Virus record (IMG/VR): IMGVR_UViG_3300035698_031449
Location: 1 to 24,863 of that record
Reading direction: 5' to 3' (one strand)
DNA: 24,863 nucleotides
Source: a virus
Made by a program: the position numbers and the translations under genes. Under the pieces are notes generated by a model. It was given only the letters and a program-made list of their open reading frames with translations. It did not search any database and had not been told where the DNA came from. Shown here in pieces: positions 15,578 to 23,932 of this stretch (the first letter of the stretch is position 1; each line of letters starts with the position of its first letter).

Positions 15578-16030
15578 TTGATAAGGCCACGTAGAAGGAA
15601 AGCTAAAGAGCATATAGTTGAAATAGGTTTAACTATATTTGAAGAGAAAGTCCAACCAAGATTTAATTGTAAGAAATTACTCCTTAAGCATAGTATACAT
15701 AAACAAGAACATAACAGATATTTCCAATTATTCTTAAGGATAGCGGAATATCTTGAAGAATTGAGAGGCGACTATGTAAATGAATTAGAAGATATGATAG
15801 AAGATTACTTGACGAATATCTTCAAGTATTATGAGCGATTCGGTAGAACCCCTTCACTAAATCAATTCAGCCCATCAGCAGCAAATCAAATAAGATTCGA
15901 AGAATGGACATGTGAGTATTCAAGAGAAAACGACGAACAATATCTTCAGACTGAACTTACTCCTGAAATAGACATCACGATGGTAAATACAATTCTCCCT
16001 GAGACTGAATTGGCTTTTATAGAGGTATAA
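15578..16030 (+). CDS. Unknown early protein upstream of the helicase
   Basis: A 150-residue protein starting at a TTG (15578) that follows TGGAGG by seven bases; no earlier or nearer start fits. The first eight residues are strongly basic (MIRPRRRK). Residues 30-95 look helical (YFQLFLRIAEYLEELRGDYV, DMIEDYLTNIFKYYERFG), and the C-terminal 40 residues are acidic. No family was recognised. It is the first gene of the replication arm and ends one codon before the DnaB-like helicase ATG, whose ribosome site (GAGG) lies inside this gene, so its product may work with the helicase, for instance as a loader or as an origin-binding protein. That role is inferred from order only. Confidence 0.65.
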   Translation: MIRPRRRKAKEHIVEIGLTIFEEKVQPRFNCKKLLLKHSIHKQEHNRYFQLFLRIAEYLEELRGDYVNELEDMIEDYLTNIFKYYERFGRTPSLNQFSPSAANQIRFEEWTCEYSRENDEQYLQTELTPEIDITMVNTILPETELAFIEV

Positions 16031-17389
16031 ATGGATTTAACTTTAGATGTAGATGATCAAGATAGGATTATGAATTTATGTATAGTCGATTCGAAATTCA
16101 TAGGTCACGTACTAAGACAAAAAATAGAACCAAGACATTTTGGATCAGAAGTAAGGCAAAAGGTCTTTAAAACGATAGCTGATTTTTACGGGAAATATAA
16201 AAGAGCACCAAGTGAAGACATTGTAACGGAAATAGAAGATAAAATAAAGAAGCGGAGAATACACGAAGAGGATGAAGGGTTATATGAACAATACCTTGTT
16301 AGCGTAATGTCCATACCCGACTTCTCGGAAAAAAGAGTCAGAGACAGACTTGAATTTTTCGTTAAAACAAGAATTATAACAAACCTATCCAACACCCTTT
16401 TAAAACTCCAAGACAGATTCGACATAGATCCTGATAAACCGCTAAACCTAATAAAAGAAGCTGCTCTTGAAGCAAATAGGGCTATAGGTAGAGAAGGGGC
16501 AACTAGTATTATGCATGATCCAATAGGAGATTTACAACAGAATTTCTTTGTTACCAAATTCGGAATAGACCCAATCGACAGACAACTAGGTGGAGGATTA
16601 AAGAGAGGTAACTATGTTATAATTCAAGCATTCACTGGTATGGGTAAGTCTTGGGCTATAAACCATCTAGGTAAAATGGCTGTTAGGTTTGGCAATACAC
16701 CTCTCGTTATACCTACTGAGATGGCTAATAGGACAGCGAGACTTAGATTCAGGATGTCCTTTACAGGACTTACTATGGATGAAGTATTTCAGAAGCCAGC
16801 TGATGTCAAGTCACAAGTAGCGAGATCTATGAACAAAGGAGCTGATATATTCCTCTTATCTGAAGAAGAAAAATCTATGAACGTTGACGAATTACCTGCT
16901 ATAATAGAAGACATAGAAATAAAGAATAACAATAAAATATCATTAGTGCTGATGGATTCCGCTGACGATATGGGCCCACCTGCTGGAAAATATAAGAGCG
17001 AAATAGAAAAGAATACGGCCATACACACATACCTTAAAAACTTTGCTAAAGATGAAGACATTTGTATTGTAAATACGGCTCAATGCCAAAGAATCGGTGA
17101 AACAAAAATGTGGCTAGGCCCTTCTAATGTTGGCGAGAATATAAACAAGTTAAGAAAAGCAACAGTAGGGATAAGCATAAACGGCTTAGTCGAAGAGAAA
17201 GAAAAATGGTATTATCGTTTATGGCTATTCAAGAATACCGATGGAGATGAAGGAGCAAAGGTGTGGGTGAAGCGTAATTTCAAGCGTGGACAATTCGTAA
17301 CGAAATATGGAGGTTGGCCAAAGAAAAAGGCTTATGATGCTATGTTAGCAAAAGAGCCAGTGATGGATAAAATAAGGAGGGACATGTAA
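16031..17389 (+). CDS. DnaB-like replicative helicase
   Basis: A 452-residue RecA-fold helicase. Residues 1-150 form an all-helical N-terminal domain of DnaB type (DRIMNLCIVDSKFIGHVL ... EPRHFGSEVRQKVF). The linker leads into the motor: FGIDPIDRQLGGGLKRGNYV before the Walker A AFTGMGKS (200-207), IPTEM as motif H1a, the Walker B SLVLMD (D309), and the H3-like CIVNTAQCQR with a Gln sensor (348-353). The closing segment KVWVKRNFKRGQF has the arginine-finger-like basic residues. It unwinds the fork as a hexamer at the start of replication and needs a primase; the Toprim protein three genes downstream is the candidate partner. It overlaps the next gene by one base (TAATG). Confidence 0.88.
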   Translation: MDLTLDVDDQDRIMNLCIVDSKFIGHVLRQKIEPRHFGSEVRQKVFKTIADFYGKYKRAPSEDIVTEIEDKIKKRRIHEEDEGLYEQYLVSVMSIPDFSEKRVRDRLEFFVKTRIITNLSNTLLKLQDRFDIDPDKPLNLIKEAALEANRAIGREGATSIMHDPIGDLQQNFFVTKFGIDPIDRQLGGGLKRGNYVIIQAFTGMGKSWAINHLGKMAVRFGNTPLVIPTEMANRTARLRFRMSFTGLTMDEVFQKPADVKSQVARSMNKGADIFLLSEEEKSMNVDELPAIIEDIEIKNNNKISLVLMDSADDMGPPAGKYKSEIEKNTAIHTYLKNFAKDEDICIVNTAQCQRIGETKMWLGPSNVGENINKLRKATVGISINGLVEEKEKWYYRLWLFKNTDGDEGAKVWVKRNFKRGQFVTKYGGWPKKKAYDAMLAKEPVMDKIRRDM

Positions 17390-17625
17390 TGAGTGAAGAA
17401 TTAGCAGCATTGCGGAAAAAATTCGAAAAGGGTCTTAATGTAAGATTATTCTTAAGTTCTGATATGTTCGCTTTGTGTATATTAAAGAATAAAGTAAGAG
17501 GTTACAGGTGTTACAGGTATTTTACACTAGACGGTGAATGGCAAGTAAGCATTGATAGGACACAAACAACTGCTGATGGAGCATTGTTCTGGGTAAACCA
17601 ATACGGAGAATATTTGTTCAGATGA
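17389..17625 (+). CDS. Small unknown protein between helicase genes
   Basis: A 78-residue protein with an AAGGAGG ribosome site. It begins one base into the helicase stop (TAATG) and overlaps the SNF2 gene by four bases (ATGA), so it is firmly part of the operon. The N-terminal 15 residues form a charged helix. The rest looks like a small beta fold (GYRCYRYFTLDGEWQVSIDR) ending with LFWVNQYGEYLF. It shows no metal-binding pattern and no known family. It may be an accessory subunit for one of its neighbours. Confidence 0.6.
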   Translation: MSEELAALRKKFEKGLNVRLFLSSDMFALCILKNKVRGYRCYRYFTLDGEWQVSIDRTQTTADGALFWVNQYGEYLFR

Positions 17626-19133
17626 GCTGGAATGATTTAAAACTCCTATCTAAGAAAGAGCTATTAGAGTTGATACCTGATAATTTCAATTTCAAGACAG
17701 ATCCTTGGACTCACCAGATAGCCACGTTCTTGGCTAATATATCGAATAATGGATTCCTAGATACTCTTGATCTTGGTACAGGGAAAACTAAAGTGTCGAT
17801 AGATACTTTCAGGTATATTAGCCTTCTGAAAGGTAGAAACACAAAAGTCTTGTACGTCTGCCTAGCTACGGCTATAGGTAAAATGGCTGATGAGGTACAT
17901 AAGCACTCAGATTTCAAAGCTATATGCCTGAATTGTGATAAAAAAGAAAAATGGAAAAGAATAGCAAGCAAAAAGCACGACTTCTTCATAATAGGCTATG
18001 AAGGCTTAAGATCTATGGTAACGAATAGAAAAGCAGTAAAGAAAAGATACTTTGATCACGACAATGATGAATTTAAAATCAAAATAACACGCAAAGAGAT
18101 AATTGATCTTAAGCTCGTTAATAAAATTAAAAAGATGGGCTTTGACGGGCTTATAGTAGATGAATCACATGTTATAAAAAACCCAGCTAGTCTTGTATTC
18201 AGAATAATCAAGAAGCTGTGTATGAATATCGATAATAGGATATTATTAACGGGCACGCCTTTCGGAAATACATTACTCGATGTATGGTCACAATACTTTA
18301 TAGTCAATAAAGGAGCTACATACGGGAAAAGCTTTTCAATATTCAGAGATTCATACTTCAAAGATGTCGGATATTTTGGAGAATCATATGTTCCAACAAC
18401 TATAGGGAAAGCGTTCATAACAGAGCACTTGTATGATTCAGCAATAAGATATTCTGAAGACGAAATAGACGATCTGCCTCCAAAAGTATTTAGAACGTTG
18501 AATTACAAGTTAAGCAAAGAGCAGAGGAGAGAATACGATAGCCTTTTAGATGATCAGATGAATGAACTCAACGTCAACATAGTCAATAAGGGGATCGGAT
18601 ACAGGCAGATAGCAAGCGGATTCATAAAAAGCTCTGATCACGTCTTCAAAAATAATCCAAAGCGGGACTTACTTTGGGAATTGATATCAGGGGTTATGAG
18701 CGACCATAAAGTTGTTGTGTTTTTCGAATACACTATGAGCAGGAAGTTAGTTGAAAAACTACTTATTAAAAAGAAAGTCAAGTTTAAGACTTTAGGCGGT
18801 GAAGTAAAAGATAAATATGAGTCATACACTACATTCCAGAACGATCCTAGCTATAGAGTATTCTTGGCTCAAATAAAATCAGGTGGATCAAGCATAGATC
18901 TTTTCGCTGCTTCATATTGCATTCACTATGAAAACGGAGGATCTGTCATAAACCACAAACAGTCTTTGAAAAGGATTCATAGAGGGGGACAAACTAAACG
19001 GTGTTTCTTCTATTCACTTATAGGTCTAGGGACTGTTGAAGTGAACATACACAAAGATTTATCGAACAACGTTGATGCTTTTACAAGAATAGTCGATGCT
19101 AAAAGCGCTGGCAAATACATAAGAGGTGAGTAA
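17622..19133 (+). CDS. SNF2-family (SF2) DNA helicase/translocase
   Basis: A 503-residue superfamily-2 ATPase with the complete motif series. Motif I is LGTGKT (51-56), motif II is the DEAH-like DESH (180-183), motif III is LTGTP (209-213), a motif IV-type strand is KVVVFFEYTMSRKLVEKL (363-380), and motifs V/VI are SGGSSIDLFAA and QSLKRIHRGGQ (447-457). The Q-x-x-x-R-x-H-R-x-G-Q ending is the Snf2/Rad54 signature. No nuclease or other added domain is seen. Phage members of this group are usually annotated as DNA helicases in replication or recombination clusters and may remodel forks or remove bound proteins. It overlaps both neighbours, forming part of one operon. Confidence 0.88.
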   Translation: MSWNDLKLLSKKELLELIPDNFNFKTDPWTHQIATFLANISNNGFLDTLDLGTGKTKVSIDTFRYISLLKGRNTKVLYVCLATAIGKMADEVHKHSDFKAICLNCDKKEKWKRIASKKHDFFIIGYEGLRSMVTNRKAVKKRYFDHDNDEFKIKITRKEIIDLKLVNKIKKMGFDGLIVDESHVIKNPASLVFRIIKKLCMNIDNRILLTGTPFGNTLLDVWSQYFIVNKGATYGKSFSIFRDSYFKDVGYFGESYVPTTIGKAFITEHLYDSAIRYSEDEIDDLPPKVFRTLNYKLSKEQRREYDSLLDDQMNELNVNIVNKGIGYRQIASGFIKSSDHVFKNNPKRDLLWELISGVMSDHKVVVFFEYTMSRKLVEKLLIKKKVKFKTLGGEVKDKYESYTTFQNDPSYRVFLAQIKSGGSSIDLFAASYCIHYENGGSVINHKQSLKRIHRGGQTKRCFFYSLIGLGTVEVNIHKDLSNNVDAFTRIVDAKSAGKYIRGE

Positions 19134-19582
19134 TGGCTGAGATAATATTCCCAGACGATTTCATAGGGAAAATAAATGAATTTGCTAAAAAGGTTGTTGA
19201 AGCATCTGAAAGAGAACGGACTATTGCTAGTGGCAATGGTGGCTACGTAATGTCGCACGGTGAACGTGTAACAGAGGTAAGAGATTGGGAGATAACAATG
19301 AAAGGGGGCAGTATGGCAGGATTATCGCACGAAAGAATGAGATTTAACACTATGACAGAAAGAAGGCTGTGGACTCGTTTAGGCAAAATCAGTAAACACG
19401 ATAAATTATTAGATTTCGCAATAGTGGCAAAAGAAAACGGTCAAGACGATCTAGCTATAGCAGCAGGAGCAAGATACAAGATGCTTACAGGTGAAGGAAT
19501 AGACTGGGGTACATCCTCTAACTACTCACAACCAAGAGCAAAAGAATCAGGTAGGCTTTTAAGGAGAATAGACTGTGATTGA
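19133..19582 (+). CDS. Unknown protein in replication operon
   Basis: A 149-residue protein beginning at TAATG overlap with the SNF2 gene. Residues 10-50 are helical and charged. A basic segment with paired Met and Arg (GLSHERMRFNTMTERRLW) lies near 63-80. The C-terminal half, DDLAIAAGARYKMLTGEGID, looks like a helix followed by a turn, and the tail is rich in Arg and Ser. No family was recognised. The 8-base overlap with the primase-like gene and a shared ribosome site region suggest its synthesis is coupled to that protein. A role as a primase or helicase partner is possible but unproved. Confidence 0.6.
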   Translation: MAEIIFPDDFIGKINEFAKKVVEASERERTIASGNGGYVMSHGERVTEVRDWEITMKGGSMAGLSHERMRFNTMTERRLWTRLGKISKHDKLLDFAIVAKENGQDDLAIAAGARYKMLTGEGIDWGTSSNYSQPRAKESGRLLRRIDCD

Positions 19583-20504
19583 TGTTAAAGCAATTCTAGA
19601 TGAATTAGGGATCGACTATAAATCCAGTGGGCGCAACGTAGGAGGTAACGACTGTAATATCGACTGTCCATTTTGTGGGGCAGATCACCACCTTGGTATA
19701 AACATTGATAACGGATATGTTAATTGTTGGGTGTGTGAATTTGAAGATCTGGAAAAAAGACCTTCATTCTTGTCTATCCTGTATAAATTAACCGATATAT
19801 CGTGGTCAGAGTTGATATTGCTAGCAGAAGAGTATGGCTGGGAGAGAGCAGAAGATGTTAATAAGCAGAAACCTATAACGAAATGCTATTTACCTAAAGA
19901 ATCTCTAAGCTTTGAAACAGATATAAAAGAAAGAGATGAAGCATTTGAATATCTCAGCAAAAGAGGATTCAGTGAAAATGAAATAGTCGATCATAAGTTA
20001 AGATTTGCTAAAATAGGCGATTTCAGCAATAGGATAATAATACCTATCTATTACAATGGTAAATTAGTTTCTTTCACGTCAAGAATTTTTAAAGGCGATA
20101 GTAGAAGCAGGTATAAACATGCCCCTTTCTATCTGTCAGAAAAAAGAATAAGCGCATTACTCTACAACTACGATTCTGCTAAGGAATACGACCACGTTTA
20201 CATCTTAGAAGGGCCAGCAGATGTTTGGAGAATGGGAGAAGACTCTATGGCGGTGTTTCGGTCTGATTTATCCCGTGCTCAAAGGAATTTACTATTAAAA
20301 GTAGGCTCTAGCTCTATAACTACTAGTATAACGATAGTTTTCGATCCGATGGCGACATCGAGAGCATACGCCGCAGCAGAAATCCTTTCTATAGCAATAA
20401 ACAAGATAAAAGTAGTAAGATTAACAGGAAAAAGAGATGTAGCTGATAGGACAAGAGAAGAGATATTAGATATAGAATCCGAAACACCATATTATAGGAG
20501 GTGA
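19575..20504 (+). CDS. DnaG/Toprim-type primase-like protein with altered Toprim
   Basis: A 309-residue protein. Residues 25-60 form a zinc ribbon of CHC2 type (C31, C34, C51, C54, with H38/H39 near), the part that reads the template in DnaG primases. After a linker comes a Toprim-like domain with motif 1 YILEGPADVW (E212, D216). The expected D-x-D motif reads FDPMATSRAYA: D257 is present, but its partner position is Met259. So one metal-binding Asp is lost, and activity is uncertain. The start is GTG at 19575, eight bases after AAGGAG. The product would prime DNA synthesis beside the DnaB-like helicase, or act as a template-binding helper if inactive. No separate helicase domain is present. 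Confidence 0.78.
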   Translation: MIDVKAILDELGIDYKSSGRNVGGNDCNIDCPFCGADHHLGINIDNGYVNCWVCEFEDLEKRPSFLSILYKLTDISWSELILLAEEYGWERAEDVNKQKPITKCYLPKESLSFETDIKERDEAFEYLSKRGFSENEIVDHKLRFAKIGDFSNRIIIPIYYNGKLVSFTSRIFKGDSRSRYKHAPFYLSEKRISALLYNYDSAKEYDHVYILEGPADVWRMGEDSMAVFRSDLSRAQRNLLLKVGSSSITTSITIVFDPMATSRAYAAAEILSIAINKIKVVRLTGKRDVADRTREEILDIESETPYYRR

Positions 20505-20505
20505 T

Positions 20506-21249
20506 GTGATATTCCACAATAAAGATAGCAGGATGATGAGCGAGATAAAAGACAAATCTGTTCATCTAATAATAACAAGCCCTATGTACCCTATGATAAA
20601 AAAATGGGACGATATGTTTGGCGTTCCTGAATTTGGAAGAGGTATGTTCGATCATCAGCATTATACGCTTATGCCAACTTGGGCTGAATGCCAAAGGGTT
20701 CTTGTTGATGGTGGCACAATGTGCATAAATATGGGCGACGCTACAAGATCTATGAACGGTAACTTTGCTTGTTATCCTAATATCGCTAAGACTACTATGC
20801 TTCTATGGGATATAGGATTGACAGCGCTTATACCTATAATATGGAAGAAAATTACCAACCGACCAAACGCATTCCTAGGTTCTGGGATGATGCCTCCAAA
20901 CGCTTATATCGCTCAAGACCACGAAGCAATCCTCATATTCAGAAAAGGCAGTCTAAGGAAATTCAAACCTAAAGACCAAAATAGAATCGATTCATCCTTT
21001 ACTAAAGAAGAAAGGGATATCTGGTTTCAACAGACGTGGACAATTCCTGGAGCTAAAGGAGCTAAAGAGACTAGCGCATTCCCAGAAGAAATACCATATA
21101 GACTAATAAGGATGTTCTCAGTCAAAGGAGATGTCATTCTTGATCCATTCTCAGGAACAGGGACTACAATGAAAGTAGCAGATAGACTAGAAAGAGAAAG
21201 TATTGGATATGATATAGTTGATTACATAAACGATAGACCAAGGAGGTAA
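20506..21249 (+). CDS. Amino-DNA methyltransferase (N4-C or N6-A, beta class order)
   Basis: A 247-residue S-adenosylmethionine-dependent methyltransferase. Motif IV near the start reads TSPMY (24-28), a variant of the T-S-P-P-Y of N4-cytosine enzymes. Motif I DPFSGTGTT is at 213-221, near the C-terminus, giving the beta-class order (IV before I). A target-recognition region of about 100 residues lies between, with WAECQRVLVDGGTMCINMGD helping place the fold and an FPEEIPYRLIRM helix. No restriction gene is seen nearby, so it is probably an orphan enzyme that marks phage DNA against host restriction or for regulation. The start is GTG at 20506, with AGGAGGTGAT directly before it. Methyl target and recognition site are unknown. 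Confidence 0.85.
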   Translation: MIFHNKDSRMMSEIKDKSVHLIITSPMYPMIKKWDDMFGVPEFGRGMFDHQHYTLMPTWAECQRVLVDGGTMCINMGDATRSMNGNFACYPNIAKTTMLLWDIGLTALIPIIWKKITNRPNAFLGSGMMPPNAYIAQDHEAILIFRKGSLRKFKPKDQNRIDSSFTKEERDIWFQQTWTIPGAKGAKETSAFPEEIPYRLIRMFSVKGDVILDPFSGTGTTMKVADRLERESIGYDIVDYINDRPRR

Positions 21250-21251
21250 AA

Positions 21252-22580
21252 ATGGATCTTGACCTTGTTTATGATGCATTAGAAGATCTTGCGTCAACGC
21301 CAGCTAGAAACGATAAGAAGGAAAAACTTGGAATCTACATAGGGGGTGTACCGTGGCTGGAAGAGGTAATAGAGCTAGCCTTGAATCCATTCAAACATTA
21401 TCACGTGACTAAGATTAAATTCCAACCAGAAAAAGCTGAGCACGTGCTTCTGAATTCACCGATGGGCATTTTTGAATATCTCGATAGACTGTCAAAAGAA
21501 AGCGGCACATCCAACGATGAAAAAGACCTCTTATCTATAATGTCATCGGTTACTGAGAAAACACATACAGTAGTCAGCAGGATAATTAAAAAGGATCTTC
21601 GATGCGGAGTTAGTGTAAAGACCGCAAAAGAGTTCATCCCTGATCTACCGCTATATGAGGTAATGAAACCTTTTGGTGACAATCCTTTCCCAGGCAGAAG
21701 ATTCGCTGAGTTTTGTTTAAAGTGTGAAAAACATATATTATGGGCAATCAAAGTAGACGGATACAGGATATCATATGCTACAGTATCAGTCGACGATAAG
21801 GTCACGTATCTTTCTACATCTGGAAAAACTTACGATAATTTTTCATCGTTCGACAATGAGCTTATATCTAAGGCTAGAGCAATCAATGAGAAATATGGTG
21901 TGCCGTATCCTATTCAATTCGATGGAGAGTGTGTATGGAGAGACGGCGACTTTCAATCAATGCAAAAACATGCTAGGCGTAAATCGAATATAGATAACGA
22001 TGGCTATAGGTTCTTAGTGTGGGATGTTATATGCGATAGGCCTTACATTGAAAGATATAATATGCTTGAAGGATTTGCAACGACTACTGGAGAGACTTAT
22101 AATTTAATAAAAATATTTAGCTTATCAAGAAGCAAAGTGTTCAGATTGTGTCACAAATTCCTCCCTTTACATGCTTTTGAAGATCTTGTTGGGCACATAA
22201 GGGATTTAACAAAACATGTCATATCAGAAGGAAGCGAAGGACTCATACTTAAAGACCCATACCACTTACACGAATTTAAAAGATCCAAATACTGGTTTAG
22301 GACAAAAGCCTTATATCTTAAAGGCACTGGTGTTGAAGTAGATGTTCCTGTTATAGGGTTTAATTATGGTAATAAAGGAACTCGTATGGAAAAGATGCTC
22401 GGCTCTTTTATATGCGAATATGAAGGGCACAGAGTTAGCATATCTGGGAAAATGACAGATAAACAGAGAATGAAATACGTCGAAGACTTACCATCGTTTA
22501 TAGAGGTTCACGCCGATAGCGTCACTAATGATGGAAGTTTAAGATTGCCTATCTTCCAGAGAGCTAGGTATGATAAATGA
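21252..22580 (+). CDS. ATP-dependent DNA ligase
   Basis: A 442-residue ligase of the ATP-dependent nucleotidyltransferase family, similar in length to phage T4-type enzymes. The adenylation motif I is AIKVDGYR with the nucleophile K167 and D169/G170. Motif III is FDGECVW (223-229, E226). A motif IV-type EGLILKD is near residue 333, and the motif V region ends RTKALYLK. The N-terminal 150 residues contain the RIIKKDLRCGVSVKTA stretch common in T4-like ligases, and the C-terminal part (about 355-440) forms the OB-fold. It seals nicks during replication and repair. AGGAGG lies five bases before the ATG. It overlaps the zinc-ribbon gene (ATGA). Confidence 0.92.
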   Translation: MDLDLVYDALEDLASTPARNDKKEKLGIYIGGVPWLEEVIELALNPFKHYHVTKIKFQPEKAEHVLLNSPMGIFEYLDRLSKESGTSNDEKDLLSIMSSVTEKTHTVVSRIIKKDLRCGVSVKTAKEFIPDLPLYEVMKPFGDNPFPGRRFAEFCLKCEKHILWAIKVDGYRISYATVSVDDKVTYLSTSGKTYDNFSSFDNELISKARAINEKYGVPYPIQFDGECVWRDGDFQSMQKHARRKSNIDNDGYRFLVWDVICDRPYIERYNMLEGFATTTGETYNLIKIFSLSRSKVFRLCHKFLPLHAFEDLVGHIRDLTKHVISEGSEGLILKDPYHLHEFKRSKYWFRTKALYLKGTGVEVDVPVIGFNYGNKGTRMEKMLGSFICEYEGHRVSISGKMTDKQRMKYVEDLPSFIEVHADSVTNDGSLRLPIFQRARYDK

Positions 22581-22789
22581 CAGATAGAGGCAATGAAGTT
22601 AAATCAGCAGCAAAAAGAGTTGAAGCGGTATGTCCTAGATGCGGAGCAAAACATAGAGTTTTAATATTCTATACAGGAAGGCCACCTATAAGAGTTTATT
22701 GCCAACAATGTAAGATGGTAGTGAATACCACATCTTTAATAGAAGAAATAAGCTTTAACAAAGCTAGGAATAGCGTAGGCAGAAGTTAG
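22577..22789 (+). CDS. Small zinc-ribbon protein
   Basis: A 70-residue protein with two Cys pairs (CPRCG at 19-23 and CQQC at 42-45), 20 residues apart, forming a classic zinc ribbon with beta strands between (HRVLIFYTGRPPIRVYC). The N-terminus is charged, and the C-terminus ends basic (KARNSVGRS). It could bind DNA or RNA, or contact the polymerase or replication proteins. Translation is coupled to the ligase gene (ATGA). Its stop codon lies within a GCCTAT-containing gap that also holds the repeated 25-bp element. The exact role is unknown. Confidence 0.75.
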   Translation: MTDRGNEVKSAAKRVEAVCPRCGAKHRVLIFYTGRPPIRVYCQQCKMVVNTTSLIEEISFNKARNSVGRS

Positions 22790-22815
22790 CCTATACTTAG
22801 GTACTCTAAAAATTA

Positions 22816-22840
22816 TATTGGCGAATGTAGAGCTATTACA
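22816..22840 (+). repeat. 25-bp intergenic repeat, copy B
   Basis: The sequence TATTGGCGAATGTAGAGCTA, continuing to TTACA, differs from the copy at 2140-2164 at two positions. It lies 23 bases before the exonuclease ATG in the 74-base gap after the zinc-ribbon gene. It could be a regulator or promoter site. Confidence 0.6.
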
Positions 22841-22863
22841 GCAAATGCAAATAAGGAAAAAAT

Positions 22864-23457
22864 ATGAGTAGCGCAACTTTATTCTTTGATACAGAAACGT
22901 CCGGTTTACCGAAAATCAAAGATGGATATGAAGCAGATCAGCCTTGGATAGTCCAGATAGGGGCTATTCTTTCAAATGAGTTCGCAACATATAGTGAATT
23001 AAATCTACTCATAAAATGCAATGGGAGATACATACACCCAAAAGCTCTTGAGACACACAATAAGCATCCTAGAATATTAGATGCCTATGGCGTAAGCGAA
23101 ACGCTAGCTTGTGAGGCATTCCTTGAGATTGCTTTGAATGCAGATAGGCTTGTCGGGCATAATGTTGAATTCGATAAATTCTTTATTACACATATGCTAT
23201 ATGCGAATGGATATTGTGAGGAAGCCGAATTCATCGATAGCATGTCATCAGTGTGTACTATGAAAGATCAGCATATCGTCGATATGTGCGGATTACCATA
23301 TCCATCAGGAAGAAGAGGCTACAAATGGCCAACGCTAAATGAGCTTCATTCTTTCTTATTTGGCAAAGAGGTTGAAGACGCTCACGATGCTATGGGTGAT
23401 GCGAGAGCGACTAAAAAATGCTATTACAAGATTTATAAGGATGACATACCATTTTAA
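22864..23457 (+). CDS. DnaQ-like 3'-5' exonuclease (DEDDh)
   Basis: A 197-residue exonuclease with the full DEDDh set: FFDTETSG with D9 and E11 (ExoI), GHNVEFDKFF with D104 (ExoII), and AHDAMGDAR with H174 and D179 (ExoIII). It is the size of a stand-alone proofreading-type enzyme, and no polymerase domain is attached. It probably degrades or trims DNA or RNA ends, or proofreads with a polymerase encoded outside the window. AAGGA lies seven bases before the ATG, in the gap that also holds the repeat. It is separated from the ligase by a zinc-ribbon gene and probably shares the replication operon. Confidence 0.9.
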   Translation: MSSATLFFDTETSGLPKIKDGYEADQPWIVQIGAILSNEFATYSELNLLIKCNGRYIHPKALETHNKHPRILDAYGVSETLACEAFLEIALNADRLVGHNVEFDKFFITHMLYANGYCEEAEFIDSMSSVCTMKDQHIVDMCGLPYPSGRRGYKWPTLNELHSFLFGKEVEDAHDAMGDARATKKCYYKIYKDDIPF

Positions 23458-23466
23458 GGAGACAAT

Positions 23467-23730
23467 GTGAAAATAACAGTTGAAATAGAAACAAGAGATG
23501 AAGATGAAGTCGGCATAGATGGAATAATGCACGGTAAAGATGCTATGAGAGCAATTAAATCGCTGTATAACTACCTATATGCTAGAATCAAAGATGAGAA
23601 TATAAGTGCTAAAGAATTGGAAATTTGTAAAAATGTAGCAAGAGAATTAGTGAATCGGCTTGATAAGCACTTTATACCTATAAATAAGATAGTTGGAGAT
23701 ACCCGTGAAGAAATTTTCGGAAACGATTAA
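23467..23730 (+). CDS. Small phage protein, unknown (AIKxLYNYL type)
   Basis: An 87-residue acidic protein starting at a GTG (23467) five bases after AAGGAG. The overlapping ATG at 23465 is immediately followed by a stop, so GTG is the start. The N-terminus is a short strand (MKITVEIET). The middle AMRAIKSLYNYLYARIKD and NVARELVNRLDKHF are two helices, a layout common to conserved small phage proteins of unknown function. It overlaps the next gene by 26 bases. Confidence 0.6.
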   Translation: MKITVEIETRDEDEVGIDGIMHGKDAMRAIKSLYNYLYARIKDENISAKELEICKNVARELVNRLDKHFIPINKIVGDTREEIFGND

Positions 23731-23932
23731 GGACGGATATACAAAAATTATTGCTTGGCCTGACGGGTTTTGGATGAGGTGGGATGATTTCGTTAACGAT
23801 GATTCTATGGAAAATTATAGCGACGATTATTTCATATCATTCATACCTGAAGAGTATGACGATGAAACAGTAGAACACATAATAAATGAAATATCAGAGG
23901 GCTATAAAAAAAACAGAGAAACTAAAGGGTAG
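23705..23932 (+). CDS. Small acidic unknown protein
   Basis: A 75-residue protein. A frame-open TTG lies at 23693, but GGAG six bases before the GTG at 23705 fixes the start (MKKFSETIKDGY). The N-terminal GYTKIIAWPDGFWMRWDD is aromatic and likely beta. The rest is very acidic (DDSMENYSDDYF). No family was recognised. Its TAG stop lies within the first bases of the tRNA gene, so the mRNA must be cut or the tRNA read from another transcript. Confidence 0.6.
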   Translation: MKKFSETIKDGYTKIIAWPDGFWMRWDDFVNDDSMENYSDDYFISFIPEEYDDETVEHIINEISEGYKKNRETKG

